Notes: generated by a model from the letters alone, not told the origin. 64,000 nucleotides of DNA from Hydractinia symbiolongicarpus (GCF_029227915.1 NC_079876.1:33649828-33713827), one strand, 5' to 3'. Positions 1 through 12,225 are shown, counted from the stretch's first letter. Numbers and translations are program-made.

Positions 1-112
1 TTATCACATTTATAAGGTCACAGCCCAAAATCAGTTCAATAAAGTCCCACAGTCAATCGTTTCACTGTTAAAAGCGATACAACCTAGTAATACCGGAAAG
101 ATATCACGAAAT

Positions 113-132
113 ACATGTTGGTACGAATATGT
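113..132. other. Conserved core with imperfect 20-bp dyad (first copy)
   Basis: The core ACATGTTGGTACGAATATGT is centred on GTAC. Eight of its ten base pairs across the centre are complementary; only the G/T and G/G pairs fail. It is among the most constant stretches in all subfamilies. Known variations are GAATTTGTG in some A copies, GAATGTGTG in E, GATTATCTG in some C copies and GGTAAGAATATG in the copies just before a 194-bp deletion. Copies recur about every 373 bp. The symmetry suggests a binding site for a dimeric protein, which is inference; no known motif was matched. Confidence 0.6.
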
Positions 133-187
133 GACTCAACCGTTGTAACACAAACGGATTGATACTGTTAGATAGTCAATGAAATGT

Positions 188-200
188 AGTTTTTGAAACT
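188..200. other. Small inverted repeat AGTTT-TTG-AAACT
   Basis: AGTTTTTGAAACT has 5-bp arms and a 3-base loop. It recurs in nearly all A, B, C and D monomers. E has AGTATTTGAAACT, which breaks one pair, and several B-type copies have an extra T. Too short to claim a function alone. Confidence 0.4.
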
Positions 201-2097
201 GTCTCTATTTCTTCAGCGCGGGATAACGGCTAGGATTGGTCCCACAGTAAAAAATGACTTATTCATCTAAATTTTTAAATGAAGCGCTACCACAGTGCCC
301 AGTGTAATCGCTGAGTTCCGGCAATCATGTCAAATTAAGAGGAATGTTACTTTTTGGAGTTCAATTGTCTCACTTATAATATTTATCAGGTCACAGTCCA
401 GAGTTAGTTTAATTAAGTCCCACAGTCAGTCGTTTCATTTTTAAAAGCGATGCAATCTAGTAATATCAGAAAAATATCGCTAAATACATGTTGGTACGAA
501 TATGTGACCCAACCGTTGTAACTCAAACGAACTGACACCGTTAGAAAGTCAATGAAATGTAGTTTTTGAAACTGTCGCTATTTCTTTAGCGCGCGATAAG
601 GGCTAGGATTGGTTCCACGGTAAAGAATGACTTATTTATCTTAATTTTTAAATGAAGCGCTACCAAAGCGCCCTGTGTAATCGCTGAGTTGCGGCAATCA
701 TGTCAAAATAAGATGAATGTTATTTCTTGGAGTCCAATTGTCTCATTTATCACATTTATAAGGTCACAGCCCAAAATCAGTTCAATAAAGTCCCACAGTC
801 AATCGTTTCACTGTTAAAAGCGATACAACCTAGTAATACCGGAAAGATATCACGAAATACATGTTGGTACGAATATGTGACTCAACCGTTGTAACACAAA
901 CGGATTGATACTGTTAGATAGTCAATGAAATGTAGTTTTTGAAACTGTCTCTATTTCTTCAGCGCGGGATAACGGCTAGGATTGGTCCCACAGTCAAAAA
1001 TGACTTATTCATCTAAATTTTTAAATGAAGCGCTACCACAGTGCCCAGTGTAATCGCTGAGTTCCGGCAATCATGTCAAATTAATAGGAATGTTACTTTT
1101 TGGAGTTCAATTGTCTCACTTATAATATTTATCAGGTCACAGTCCAGAGTTAGTTTAATTAAGTCCCACAGTCAGTCGTTTCATTGTTAAAAGCGATGCA
1201 ATCTAGTAATATCAGAAAAATATCGCTAAATACATGTTGGTACGAATATGTGACTCAACTGTTGCAACTCAAACGGATTGATACTGTTAGAAAGTCAATG
1301 AATTGTAGTTTTTTGAAACTGTTGCTATTTCTTCAGCGCGCGATAACGGCTAGGATTGGTCCCACGGTAAAGAATGACTTATTTATCTAAATTTTTAAAT
1401 GAAGCGCTACCACAGCGCCCAGTGTAATCGCTGAGGTGTGGCAATCATGTCAAATTAAGATGAATGTTATTTCTTGGAGTCCAATTGTCTCCTTTATCAC
1501 ATATATCAGGTGACAGTCCAAAGTTAGTTCAATTAAGTCCCATAGTCAATCGTTTCATAGTTAGAAGCGATGCAACCTAGTAATATCAAAAAAATATCGC
1601 TAAATACATGTTGGTACGAATATCTGACTCAACCGTTGTAACTCAAACGGATTGATACTGTTAGAAAGTCAATGAATTGCAGTTTTTGAAACTGTCGCTA
1701 TTTATTCAGCGCGCGATGACGGTTAAGATTGGTCCCACAGTAAAGAATGACTTATTTATCTAAACTCTTAAATGAAGCGCTACCACAGCGCCCAGTGTAA
1801 TCGCTGAGTTCCGGCAATCATGTCAAATTAAGATGAATGTTATTTCTTGGAGTCCAATTGTCTCATTTATCACCTTTATAAGGTCACAGCCCAAAATCAG
1901 TTCAATAAAGTCCCACAGTCAATTGTTTCACTGTTAAAAGCGATACAACCTAGTAAAACCGGAAAGATATCACGAATAACATGTTGGTACGAATTTGTGA
2001 CTCAACCGTTGTAACACAAACGAATTGATACTGTTAGAAAGTCAATGAAATGTAGTTTTTGAAACTGTCTCTATTCCTTCAGCGCGGGATAATGGCT

Positions 2098-2111
2098 AGG
2101 ATTTTTAAATG
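2098..2111 (+). repeat. 36-bp deletion junction, left-block copies
   Basis: AGGATTTTTAAATG replaces the usual 50-bp stretch from AGGATTGG to TTTAAATG, giving a 337-bp spacing. The breakpoints share ATT. Left-block copies are here and at 12140-12153 and 17702-17715, all descended from one event through HOR copying. They sit in an A variant with CTATTCCTTC and GATAATGGC. Confidence 0.92.
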
Positions 2112-2113
2112 AA

Positions 2114-2128
2114 GCGCTACCACAGCGC
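2114..2128. other. Perfect inverted repeat GCGCT-ACCAC-AGCGC
   Basis: These are 5-bp arms with a 5-base loop, present in the majority of monomers; 2114-2128 is one perfect copy. It lies in the most GC-rich 30 bp of the monomer, directly right of the most AT-rich 30 bp. It overlaps the next feature, so the two stems exclude each other. Variants CATCGCC, CAGTGCC, CAGAGCC and CAGGGAC break it. Confidence 0.55.
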
Positions 2129-2143
2129 CCAGTGTAATCGCTG
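2123..2143. other. Second inverted repeat CAGCG-(11)-CGCTG
   Basis: The arms CAGCG (2123-2127) and CGCTG (2139-2143) flank an 11-base loop. This stem shares AGCG with the preceding hairpin. Unlike that hairpin, it is kept by paired changes in the E-type copies (see 24048-24068). Confidence 0.55.
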
Positions 2144-2859
2144 AGTTCCCGCAATCATGTCAAATTAAGAAAAATGTTATTTCTTGGAGTCCAATTGTCT
2201 CACCTATAACATTTATAACGTCACTGTCCAAAATCAGTTCAATTTAGTCCCACAGTCAATCTTTTCATTGTTAAAAGCAATGCAACCTATTAATATGAGA
2301 AAAATATCGCTAAATACATGTTGGTACGAATATGTGACTCAACCGTTGTAACTCAAACGTATTGATACTGTTAGAAAGTCAATGAATTGTAGTTTTTGAA
2401 ACTGTCGCTATTTCTTCAGTGCGCGATAACGGTTAGGATTGGTCCCACAGTAAAGAATGACTTATTTATCTAAATTTTTAAATGAAGCGCTACCACAGCG
2501 CCCAGTGTAATCGCCGAGGTGTGGCAATCATGTCAAATTAAGATGAATGTCATTTCTTGGAGTCCAATTGTCTCCTTTATCACATATATCAGGTGACAGT
2601 CCAAAGTTAGTTCAATTAAGTCCCATAGTCAATCGTTTCATAGTTAGAAGCGATACAACCTAGTAATACCGGAAAGATATCACGAAATACATGTTGGTAC
2701 GAATATGTGACTCAACCGTTGTAACACAAACGGATTGATACTGTTAGATAGTCAATGAAATGTAGATTTTGAAACTGTCTCTATTTCTTCAGCGCGGGAT
2801 AACGGCTAGGATTGGTCCCACAGTAAAAAATGACTTATTCATCTAAATTTTTAAATGAA

Positions 2860-4350
2860 GCGCTACCACAGAGCCCAGTGTAATCGCTGAGTTCCGGCAA
2901 TCATGTCAAATTAAGAAAAATGTTATTTCTTGGAGTCCAATTGTCTCACTTATAACATTTATAACGTCACTGTCCAAAATCAGTTCAATTTAGTCCCACA
3001 GTCAATCTTTTCATTGTTAAAAGCAATGCAACCTATTAATATGAGAAAAATATCGCTAAATACATGTTGGTACGAATATGTGACTCAACCGTTGTAACTC
3101 AAACGGATTGATACTGTTAGAAAGTCAATGAATTGTAGTTTTTGAAACTGTCGCTATTTCTTCAGTGCGCGATAACGGTTAGGATTGGTCCCACAGTAAA
3201 GAATGACTTATTTATCTAAACTCTTAAATGAAGCGCTACCACATCGCCCAGTGTAATCGCTGAGTTCCGCCAATCATGTCAAATTAAGATGAATGTTATT
3301 TCTTGGAGTCCAATTGTCTCATTTATCAGATTTATAAGGTCACAGCCCAAAATCAGTTCAATAAAGTCCCACAGTCAATCGTTTCACTGTTAAAAGCGAT
3401 ACAACCTAGTAATACCGGAAAGATATCACGAAATACATGTTGGTACGAATATGTGACTCAACCGTTGTAACACAAACGGATTGATACTGTTAGATAGTCA
3501 ATGAAATGTAGTTTTTGAAACTGTCTCTATTTCTTCAGCGCGGGATAACGGCTAGGATTGGTCCCACAGTAAAAAATGATTTATTCATCTAAATTTTTAA
3601 ATGAAGCGCTACCACAGAGCCCAGTGTAATCGCTGAGTTCCGGCAATCATGTCAAATTAAGAAAAATGTTATTTCTTGGAGTCCAATTGTCTCACTTATA
3701 ACATTTATAACGTCACTGTCCAAAATCAGTTCAATTTAGTCCCACAGTCAATCTTTTCATTGTTAAAAGCAATGCAACCTATTAATATGAGAAAAATATC
3801 GCTAAATACATGTTGGTACGAATATGTGACTCAACCGTTGTAACTCAAACGGATTGATACTGTTAGAAAGTCAATGAATTGTAGTTTTTGAAACTGTCGC
3901 TATTTCTTCAGTGCGCGATAACGGTTAGGATTGGTCCCACAGTAAAGAATGACTTATTTATCTAAACTCTTAAATGAAGCGCTACCACATCGCCCAGTGT
4001 AATCGCTGAGTTCCGCCAATCATGTCAAATTAAGATGAATGTTATTTCTTGGAGTCCAATTGTCTCATTTATCACATTTATAAGGTCACAGCCCAAAATC
4101 AGTTCAATAAAGTCCCACAGTCAATCGTTTCACTGTTAAAAGCGATACAACCTAGTAATACCGGAAAGATATCACGAAATACATGTTGGTACGAATATGT
4201 GACTCAACCGTTGTAACACAAACGGATTGATACTGTTAGATAGTCAATGAAATGTAGTTTTTGAAACTGTCTCTATTTCTTCAGCGCGGGATAACGGCTA
4301 GGATTGGTCCCACAGTAAAAAATGACTTATTCATCTAAATTTTTAAATGA
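2860..4350 (+). repeat. A-D dimer repeats, 746 bp
   Basis: Alternating D and A monomers (cores 3063, 3436, 3809, 4182) repeat with a 746-bp period, two copies. They share CAGAGCCC and GAAAAATGTT left of D, and CATCGCCC with GTTCCGCC left of A. The same dimer pair lies at 12902-14392 and, from 18464, in the next HOR unit, so dimer expansion came before the 15-mer expansion. Confidence 0.85.
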
Positions 4351-6865
4351 AGCGCTACCACAGCGCCCAGTGTAATCGCTGAGTTCCCCCAATCATGTCA
4401 AATTAAGAGGAATGTTACTTTTTGGAGTTCAATTGTCTCACTTATAATATTTATCAGGTCACAGTCCAGAGTTAGTTTAATTAATTCCCATAGTCAGTCG
4501 TTTCATTGTTAAAAGCGATGCAATCTAGTAATATCAGAAAAATATCGCTAAATACATGTTGGTACGAATATGTGACCCAACCGTTGTAACTCAAACGAAC
4601 TGACACCGTTAGAAAGTCAATGAAATGTAGTTTTTGAAACTGTCGCTATTTCTTCAGTGCGCGATAACGGTTAGGATTGGTCCCACAGTAAAGAATGACT
4701 TATTTATCTAAACTCTTAAATGAAGCGCTACCACATCGCCCAGTGTAATCGCTGAGTTCCGCCAATCATGTCAAATTAAGATGAATGTTATTTCTTGGAG
4801 TCCAATTGTCTCATTTATCACATTTATAAGGTCACAGCCCAAAATCAGTTCAATAAAGTCCCACAGTCAATCGTTTCACTGTTAAAAGCGATACAACCTA
4901 GTAATACCGGAAAGATATCACGAAATACATGTTGGTACGAATATGTGACTCAACCGTTGTAACACAAACGGATTGATACTGTTAGATAGTCAATGAAATG
5001 TAGTTTTTGAAACTGTCTCTATTTCTTCAGCGCGGGATAACGGCTAGGATTGGTCCCACAGTAAAAAATGACTTATTCATCTAAATTTTTAAATGAAGCG
5101 CTACCACAGCGCCCAGTGTAATCGCTGAGGTGTGGCAATCATGTCAAATTAAGATGAATGTTATTTCTTGGAGTCCAATTGTCTCCTTTATCACATATAT
5201 CAGGTGACAGTCCAAAGTTAGTTCAATTAAGTCCCATAATCAATCGTTTCATAGTTAGAAGCAATGCAACCTAGTAATATCAGAAAAACATCGCTAAATA
5301 CATGTTGGTACGAATATCTGACTCAACCGTTGTAACTCAAACGGATTGATACTGTTAGAAAGTCAATGAATTGCAGTTTTTGAAACTGTGGCTATTTATT
5401 CAGCGCGCGATGACGGTTAGGATTGGTCCCACAGTAAAGAATGACTTATTTATCTAAACTCTTAAATGAAGCGCTACCACAGCGCCCAGTGTAATCGCTG
5501 AGTTCCGGCAATCATGTCAAATTAAGATGAATGTTATTTCTTGGAGTCCAATTGTGTCATTTATCACATTTATTTGGTCACAGCCCAAAATCAGTTCAAT
5601 AAAGTCCCACAGTCAATTGTTTCACTGTTGAAAGCGATACAACCTAGTAATACCGGAAAGATATCACGAATAACATGTTGGTACGAATTTGTGACTCAAC
5701 CGTTGTAACACAAACGAATTGATACTGTTAGAAAGTCAATGAAATGTAGTTTTTGAAACTGTCTCTATTTCTTCAGCGCGGGATAACGGTTAGGATTGGT
5801 CCCACAGTAAAGAATGACTTATTTATCTAAACTCTGAAATGAAGCGCTACCACATCGCCCAGTGTAATCGCTGAGTTCCGCCAATCATGTCAAATTAAGA
5901 TGAATGTTATTTCTTGGAGTCCAATTGTCTCATTTATCACATTTATAAGGTCACAGCCCAAAATCAGTTCAATAAAGTCCCACAGTCAATCGTTTCACTG
6001 TTAAAAGCGATACAACCTAGTAATATCAGAAAAATATCGCTAAATACATGTTGGTACGAAAATGTGACTCAACTGTTGCAACTCAAACGGATTGATACTG
6101 TTAGAAAGTCAATGAATTGTAGTTTTTTGAAACTGTCGCTATTTATTCAGCGCGCGATGACGGTTAGGATTGGTCCCACAGTAAAGAATGACTTATTTAT
6201 CTAAACTCTTAAATGAAGCGCTACCACAGCGCCCAGTGTAATCGCTGAGTTCCGGCAATCATGTCAAATTAAGATGAATGTTATTTCTTGGAGTCCAATT
6301 GTCTCATTTATCACCTTTATAAGGTCACAGCCTAAAATCAGTTCAATAAAGTCCCACAGTCAATTGTTTCACTGTTAAAAGCGATACAACCTAGTAATAC
6401 CGGAAAGATATCACGAATAACATGTTGGTACGAATTTGTGACTCAACCGTTGTAACTCAAACGGATTGATACTGTTAGAAAGTCAATGAATTGTAGTTTT
6501 TTGAAACTGTTGCTATTTCTTCAGCGCGCGATAACGGCTAGGATTGGTCCCACGGTAAAGAATGACTTATTTATCTAAATTTTTAAATGAAGCGCTACCA
6601 CAGCGCCCAGTGTAATCGCTGAGGTGTGGCAATCATGTCAAATTAATAGGAATGTTACTTTTTGGAGTTCAATTGTCTCACTTATAATATTTATCAGGTC
6701 ACAGTCCAGAGTTAGTTTAATTAAGTCCCACAGTCAGTCGTTTCATTGTTAAAAGCGATGCAATCTAGTAATATCAGAAAAATATCGCTAAATACATGTT
6801 GGTACGAATATGTGACTCAACTGTTGCAACTCAAACGGATTGATACTGTTAGAAAGTCAATGAAA
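3880..6865 (+). repeat. 8-monomer HOR, copy 1 (~2988 bp)
   Basis: Cores 4182, 4555, 4928, 5301, 5674, 6047, 6421 and 6795 pair with 7168, 7541, 7915, 8289, 8662, 9035, 9409 and 9783 in the next copy, at offsets of 2986-2988. Identity is nearly complete outside about 4655-5095. There this copy has an A monomer (core 4928) where copy 2 has a C-like monomer (core 7915). Small differences seen include TATTTGG at 5571 against TATAAGG, and GAAAATGTG at 6058 against GAATATGTG. Boundaries are approximate. Confidence 0.85.
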
Positions 6866-9850
6866 TGTAGTTTTTGAAACTGTCGCTATTTCTTCAGTGC
6901 GCGATAACGGTTAGGATTGGTCCCACAGTAAAGAATGACTTATTTATCTAAACTCTTAAATGAAGCGCTACCACATCGCCCAGTGTAATCGCTGAGTTCC
7001 GCCAATCATGTCAAATTAAGATGAATGTTATTTCTTGGAGTCCAATTGTCTCATTTATCACATTTATAAGGTCACAGCCCAAAATCAGTTCAATAAAGTC
7101 CCACAGTCAATCGTTTCACTGTTAAAAGCGATACAACCTAGTAATACCGGAAAGATATCACGAAATACATGTTGGTACGAATATGTGACTCAACCGTTGT
7201 AACACAAACGGATTGATACTGTTAGATAGTCAATGAAATGTAGTTTTTGAAACTGTCTCTATTTCTTCAGCGCGGGATAACGGCTAGGATTGGTCCCACA
7301 GTAAAAAATGACTTATTCATCTAAATTTTTAAATGAAGCGCTACCACAGCGCCCAGTGTAATCGCTGAGTTCCGGCAATCATGTCAAATTAAGAGGAATG
7401 TTACTATTTGGAGTTCAATTGTCTCACTTATAATATTTATCAGGTCACAGTCCAGAGTTAGTTTAATTAATTCCCACAGTCAGTCGTTTCATTGTTAAAA
7501 GCGATGCAATCTAGTAATATCAGAAAAATATCGCTAAATACATGTTGGTACGAATATGTGACCCAACCGTTGTAACTCAAACGAACTGACACCGTTAGAA
7601 AGTCAATGAAATGTAGTTTTTGAAACTGTCGCTATTTCTTCAGCGCGCGATAAGGGCTAGGATTGGTTCCACGGTAAAGAATGACTTATTTATCTTAATT
7701 TTTAAATGAAGCGCTACCATAGCACCCAAGTGTAATCGCTGAGTTGCGGCAATCATGTCAAAATAAGATGAATGTTATTTCTTGGAGTCCAATTGTCTCC
7801 TTTATCACATTTATCAGGTGACAGTCCAAAGTTAGTTCAATTAAGTCCCATAGTCAATCGTTTCATAGTTAACAGCGATCCAACCTAGTAATATCAGAAA
7901 AATATCGCTAAATACATGTTGGTACGAATATGTGACTCAACTGTTGTAACTCAAACAGATTGATACTGTTAGAAAGTCAATGAATTGTAGTTTTTTGAAA
8001 CTGTCGCTATTTCTTCAGCGCGCGATAACGGCTAGGATTGGTCCCACGGTAAAGAATGACTTATTTATCTAAATTTTTAAATGAAGCGCTACCACAGCGC
8101 CCAGTGTAATCGCTGAGGTGTGGCAATCATGTCAAATTAAGATGAATGTTATTTCTTGGAGTCCAATTGTCTCCTTTATCACATATATCAGGTGACAGTC
8201 CAAAGTTAGTTCAATTAAGTCCCATAATCAATCGTTTCATAGTTAGAAGCAATGCAACCTAGTAATATCAGAAAAACATCGCTAAATACATGTTGGTACG
8301 AATATCTGACTCAACCGTTGTAACTCAAACGGATTGATACTGTTAGAAAGTCAATGAATTGCAGTTTTTGAAACTGTGGCTATTTATTCAGCGCGCGATG
8401 ACGGTTAGGATTGGTCCCACAGTAAAGAATGACTTATTTATCTAAACTCTTAAATGAAGCGCTACCACAGCGCCCAGTGTAATCGCTGAGTTCCGGCAAT
8501 CATGTCAAATTAAGATGAATGTTATTTCTTGGAGTCCAATTGTGTCATTTATCACATTTATAAGGTCACAGCCCAAAATCAGTTCAATAAAGTCCCACAG
8601 TCAATTGTTTCACTGTTGAAAGCGATACAACCTAGTAATACCGGAAAGATATCACGAATAACATGTTGGTACGAATTTGTGACTCAACCGTTGTAACACA
8701 AACGAATTGATACTGTTAGAAAGTCAATGAAATGTAGTTTTTGAAACTGTCTCTATTTCTTCAGCGCGGGATAACGGTTAGGATTGGTCCCACAGTAAAG
8801 AATGACTTATTTATCTAAACTCTGAAATGAAGCGCTACCACATCGCCCAGTGTAATCGCTGAGTTCCGCCAATCATGTCAAATTAAGATGAATGTTATTT
8901 CTTGGAGTCCAATTGTCTCATTTATCACATTTATAAGGTCACAGCCCAAAATCAGTTCAATAAAGTCCCACAGTCAATCGTTTCACTGTTAAAAGCGATA
9001 CAACCTAGTAATATCAGAAAAATATCGCTAAATACATGTTGGTACGAATATGTGACTCAACTGTTGCAACTCAAACGGATTGATACTGTTAGAAAGTCAA
9101 TGAATTGTAGTTTTTTGAAACTGTCGCTATTTATTCAGCGCGCGATGACGGTTAGGATTGGTCCCACAGTAAAGAATGACTTATTTATCTAAACTCTTAA
9201 ATGAAGCGCTACCACAGCGCCCAGTGTAATCGCTGAGTTCCGGCAATAATGTCAAATTAAGATGAATGTTATTTCTTGGAGTCCAATTGTCTCATTTATC
9301 ACCTTTATAAGGTCACAGCCCAAAATCAGTTCAATAAAGTCCCACAGTCAATTGTTTCACTGTTAAAAGCGATACAACCTAGTAATACCGGAAAGATATC
9401 ACGAATAACATGTTGGTACGAATTTGTGACTCAACCGTTGTAACTCAAACGGATTGATACTGTTAGAAAGTCAATGAATTGTAGTTTTTTGAAACTGTTG
9501 CTATTTCTTCAGCGCGCGATAACGGCTAGGATTGGTCCCACGGTAAAGAATGACTTATTTATCTAAATTTTTAAATGAAGCGCTACCACAGCGCCCAGTG
9601 TAATCGCTGAGGTGTGGCAATCATGTCAAATTAATAGGAATGTTACTTTTTGGAGTTCAATTGTCTCACTTATAATATTTATCAGGTCACAGTCCAGAGT
9701 TAGTTTAATTAAGTCCCACAGTCAGTCGTTTCATTGTTAAAAGCGATGCAATCTAGTAATATCAGAAAAATATCGCTAAATACATGTTGGTACGAATATG
9801 TGACTCAACTGTTGCAACTCAAACGGATTGATACTGTTAGAAAGTCAATG
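6866..9850 (+). repeat. 8-monomer HOR, copy 2
   Basis: This is the tandem partner of the preceding unit. Its right part (from about 8836) is also the beginning of the first 15-monomer unit, so the 8-mer and 15-mer expansions overlap. The C-like monomer with core 7915 has AACAGCGATCCAACC, which I did not see elsewhere, so it was probably not homogenised. Confidence 0.82.
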
Positions 9851-10023
9851 AATTGTAGTTTTTTGAAACTGTCGCTATTTCTTCAGCGCGCGATAACGGC
9901 TAGGATTGGTCCCACGGTAAAGAATGACTTATTTATCTAAATTTTTAAATGAAGCGCTACCACAGCGCCCAGTGTAATCGCTGAGTTCCGCCAATCATGT
10001 CAAATTAAGATGAATGTTATTTC

Positions 10024-10396
10024 TTGGAGTCCAATTGTCTCATTTATCACATTTATAAGGTCACAGCCCAAAATCAGTTCAATAAAGTCCCACAGTCAAT
10101 CGTTTCACTGTTAAAAGCGATACAACCTAGTAATACCGGAAAGATATCACGAAATACATGTTGGTACGAATATGTGACTCAACCGTTGTAACACAAACGG
10201 ATTGATACTGTTAGATAGTCAATGAAATGTAGTTTTTGAAACTGTCTCTATTTCTTCAGCGCGGGATAACGGCTAGGATTGGTCCCACAGTAAAAAATGA
10301 CTTATTCATCTAAATTTTTAAATGAAGCGCTACCACAGTGCCCAGTGTAATCGCTGAGTTCCGGCAATCATGTCAAATTAATAGGAATGTTACTTT
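10024..10396 (+). repeat. Reference monomer, subfamily A
   Basis: This is a full 373-bp unit phased from TTGGAGTCCAATTG. Diagnostic positions are TTTATAAGGTCACAGCCC, the run AATAAAGTCCC, GATACAACCTAGTAATACC, GATATCACGAAATACATG, GTAACACAAACGG, TTAGATAGTCAATG and CTGTCTCTATTTC. Subfamily A is found through the whole window except where F replaces it (24-33 kb). In the right third it usually carries the 36-bp deletion in its right half. A variant with GAATAACATGTTGG and GAATTTGTGAC occurs at cores 1980, 5674, 6421, 8662, 9409, 12022, 14971 and 17584. Confidence 0.9.
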
Positions 10397-10768
10397 TTGG
10401 AGTTCAATTGTCTCACTTATAATATTTATCAGGTCACAGTCCAGAGTTAGTTTAATTAAGTCCCACAGTCAGTCGTTTCATTTTTAAAAGCGATGCAATC
10501 TAGTAATATCAGAAAAATATCGCTAAATACATGTTGGTACGAATATGTGACCCAACCGTTGTAACTCAAACGAACTGACACCGTTAGAAAGTCAATGAAA
10601 TGTAGTTTTTAAAACTGTCGCTATTTCTTTAGCGCGCGATAAGGGCTAGGATTGGTTCCACGGTAAAAATGACTTATTTATCTTAATTTTTAAATGAAGC
10701 GCTACCAAAGCGCCCAGTGTAATCGCTGAGTTGCGGCAATCATGTCAAAATAAGATGAATGTTATTTC
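10397..10768 (+). repeat. Reference monomer, subfamily B
   Basis: This 372-bp unit starts TTGGAGTTCAATTGTCTCAC. It is recognised by CTTATAATATTTATCAGG, CCAGAGTTAGTTTAATTAAG, CAGTCAGTCG, GATGCAATCTAGTAATATC and often GACCCAACCG. In 22.9-43 kb a version with GCAATCCAGTAAT predominates. The upstream junction commonly carries GAATGTTACTT instead of GAATGTTATTT. In most domains B alternates with A, C or F, so it is a fixed partner in several HORs. Confidence 0.88.
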
Positions 10769-11515
10769 TTGGAGTCCAATTGTCTCATTTATCACATTTA
10801 TAAGGTCACAGCCCAAAATCAGTTCAATAAAGTCCCACAGTCAATCGTTTCACTGTTAAAAGCGATACAACCTAGTAATACCGGAAAGATATCACGAAAT
10901 ACATGTTGGTACGAATATGTGACTCAACCGTTGTAACACAAACGGATTGATACTGTTAGATAGTCAATGAAATGTAGTTTTTGAAACTGTCTCTATTTCT
11001 TCAGCGCGGGATAACGGCTAGGATTGGTCCCACAGTCAAAAATGACTTATTCATCTAAATTTTTAAATGAAGCGCTACCACAGTGCCCAGTGTAATCGCT
11101 GAGTTCCGGCAATCATGTCAAATTAATAGGAATGTTACTTTTTGGAGTTCAATTGTCTCACTTATAATATTTATCAGGTCACAGTCCAGAGTTAGTTTAA
11201 TTAAGTCCCACAGTCAGTCGTTTCATTGTTAAAAGCGATGCAATCTAGTAATATCAGAAAAATATCGCTAAATACATGTTGGTACGAATATGTGACTCAA
11301 CTGTTGCAACTCAAACGGATTGATACTGTTAGAAAGTCAATGAATTGTAGTTTTTTGAAACTGTTGCTATTTCTTCAGCGCGCGATAACGGCTAGGATTG
11401 GTCCCACGGTAAAGAATGACTTATTTATCTAAATTTTTAAATGAAGCGCTACCGCAGCGCCCAGTGTAATCGCTGAGGTGTGGCAATCATGTCAAATTAA
11501 GATGAATGTTATTTC

Positions 11516-11888
11516 TTGGAGTCCAATTGTCTCCTTTATCACATATATCAGGTGACAGTCCAAAGTTAGTTCAATTAAGTCCCATAGTCAATCGTTTCAT
11601 AGTTAGAAGCGATGCAACCTAGTAATATCAAAAAAATATCGCTAAATACATGTTGGTACGAATATCTGACTCAACCGTTGTAACTCAAACGGATTGATAC
11701 TGTTAGAAAGTCAATGAATTGCAGTTTTTGAAACTGTCGCTATTTATTCAGCGCGCGATGACGGTTAAGATTGGTCCCACAGTAAAGAATGACTTATTTA
11801 TCTAAACTCTTAAATGAAGCGCTACCACAGCGCCCAGTGTAATCGCTGAGTTCCGGCAATCATGTCAAATTAAGATGAATGTTATTTC
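11516..11888 (+). repeat. Reference monomer, subfamily C
   Basis: This 373-bp unit carries TCTCCTTTATCACATATATC, AGGTGACAGTCC, GTCCCATAGTCAATCG and CATAGTTAGAAGCGATGC, usually followed by GAATATCTGACTC. It is commonly preceded by CGCTGAGGTGTGGC or GAGGTGCGGC rather than GAGTTCCGGC. From about 23 kb onward a version with CTTTGTCACACTTATC and CATAGTTAAAAGCG appears (for example core 23497 and most copies at 35-43 kb). A version with TTATATAGTTAG marks 44-49 kb. Confidence 0.87.
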
Positions 11889-12225
11889 TTGGAGTCCAAT
11901 TGTCTCATTTATCACCTTTATAAGGTCACAGCCCAAAATCAGTTCAATAAAGTCCCACAGTCAATTGTTTCACTGTTAAAAGCGATACAACCTAGTAATA
12001 CCGGAAAGATATCACGAATAACATGTTGGTACGAATTTGTGACTCAACCGTTGTAACACAAACGAATTGATACTGTTAGAAAGTCAATGAAATGTAGTTT
12101 TTGAAACTGTCTCTATTCCTTCAGCGCGGGATAATGGCTAGGATTTTTAAATGAAGCGCTACCACAGCGCCCAGTGTAATCGCTGAGTTCCCGCAATCAT
12201 GTCAAATTAAAAAAAATGTTATTTC

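Larger units (their letters stand above)
44..248 (+). repeat. Internal decamer GTCCCACAGT, twice per monomer
   Basis: The decamer GTCCCACAGT occurs at 44-53 and again at 239-248, 195 bp apart, inside one 373-bp monomer. The pair recurs in most A and B monomers; C has GTCCCATAGT and E has GTCCAACATT at the first site. Further right, AAGCG recurs at +210 and CATGT at +212, so the two halves may share a distant origin. Confidence 0.5.
1..4360 (+). repeat. Partial third copy of the 15-monomer HOR
   Basis: This stretch matches 10044-14398 at an offset of 10043, then 10042 after a one-base difference near 632/10673. It holds twelve monomers with cores 114, 487, 860, 1233, 1607, 1980, 2317, 2690, 3063, 3436, 3809 and 4182, in the order A, B, A, B, C, A, D, C/A, D, A, D, A. 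The match includes the 36-bp deletion at 2098-2111 and the C-to-A chimera with core 2690. It ends near 4361, where this copy reads CAGCGCCC and the other reads CATCGCCC. The unit's beginning lies outside the window. Confidence 0.9.

Noticed and set aside
38-43. AATAAA polyadenylation signal in A monomers
   Set aside because: It is a subfamily substitution (AATTAA in B, C and E; AATTTA in D). Nothing suggests a transcript ends there.
113-132. CENP-B box in the reverse complement of the core (ATTCGTACCAACATGTA)
   Set aside because: TTCG and the central A fit the known consensus, but the required CGGG is ATGT. About six of nine essential positions is not convincing.
188-205. Hammerhead ribozyme remnant (GAAACTGTC)
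   Set aside because: Some satellites encode hammerheads, but the essential CUGAUGA segment is absent on both strands at a suitable distance.
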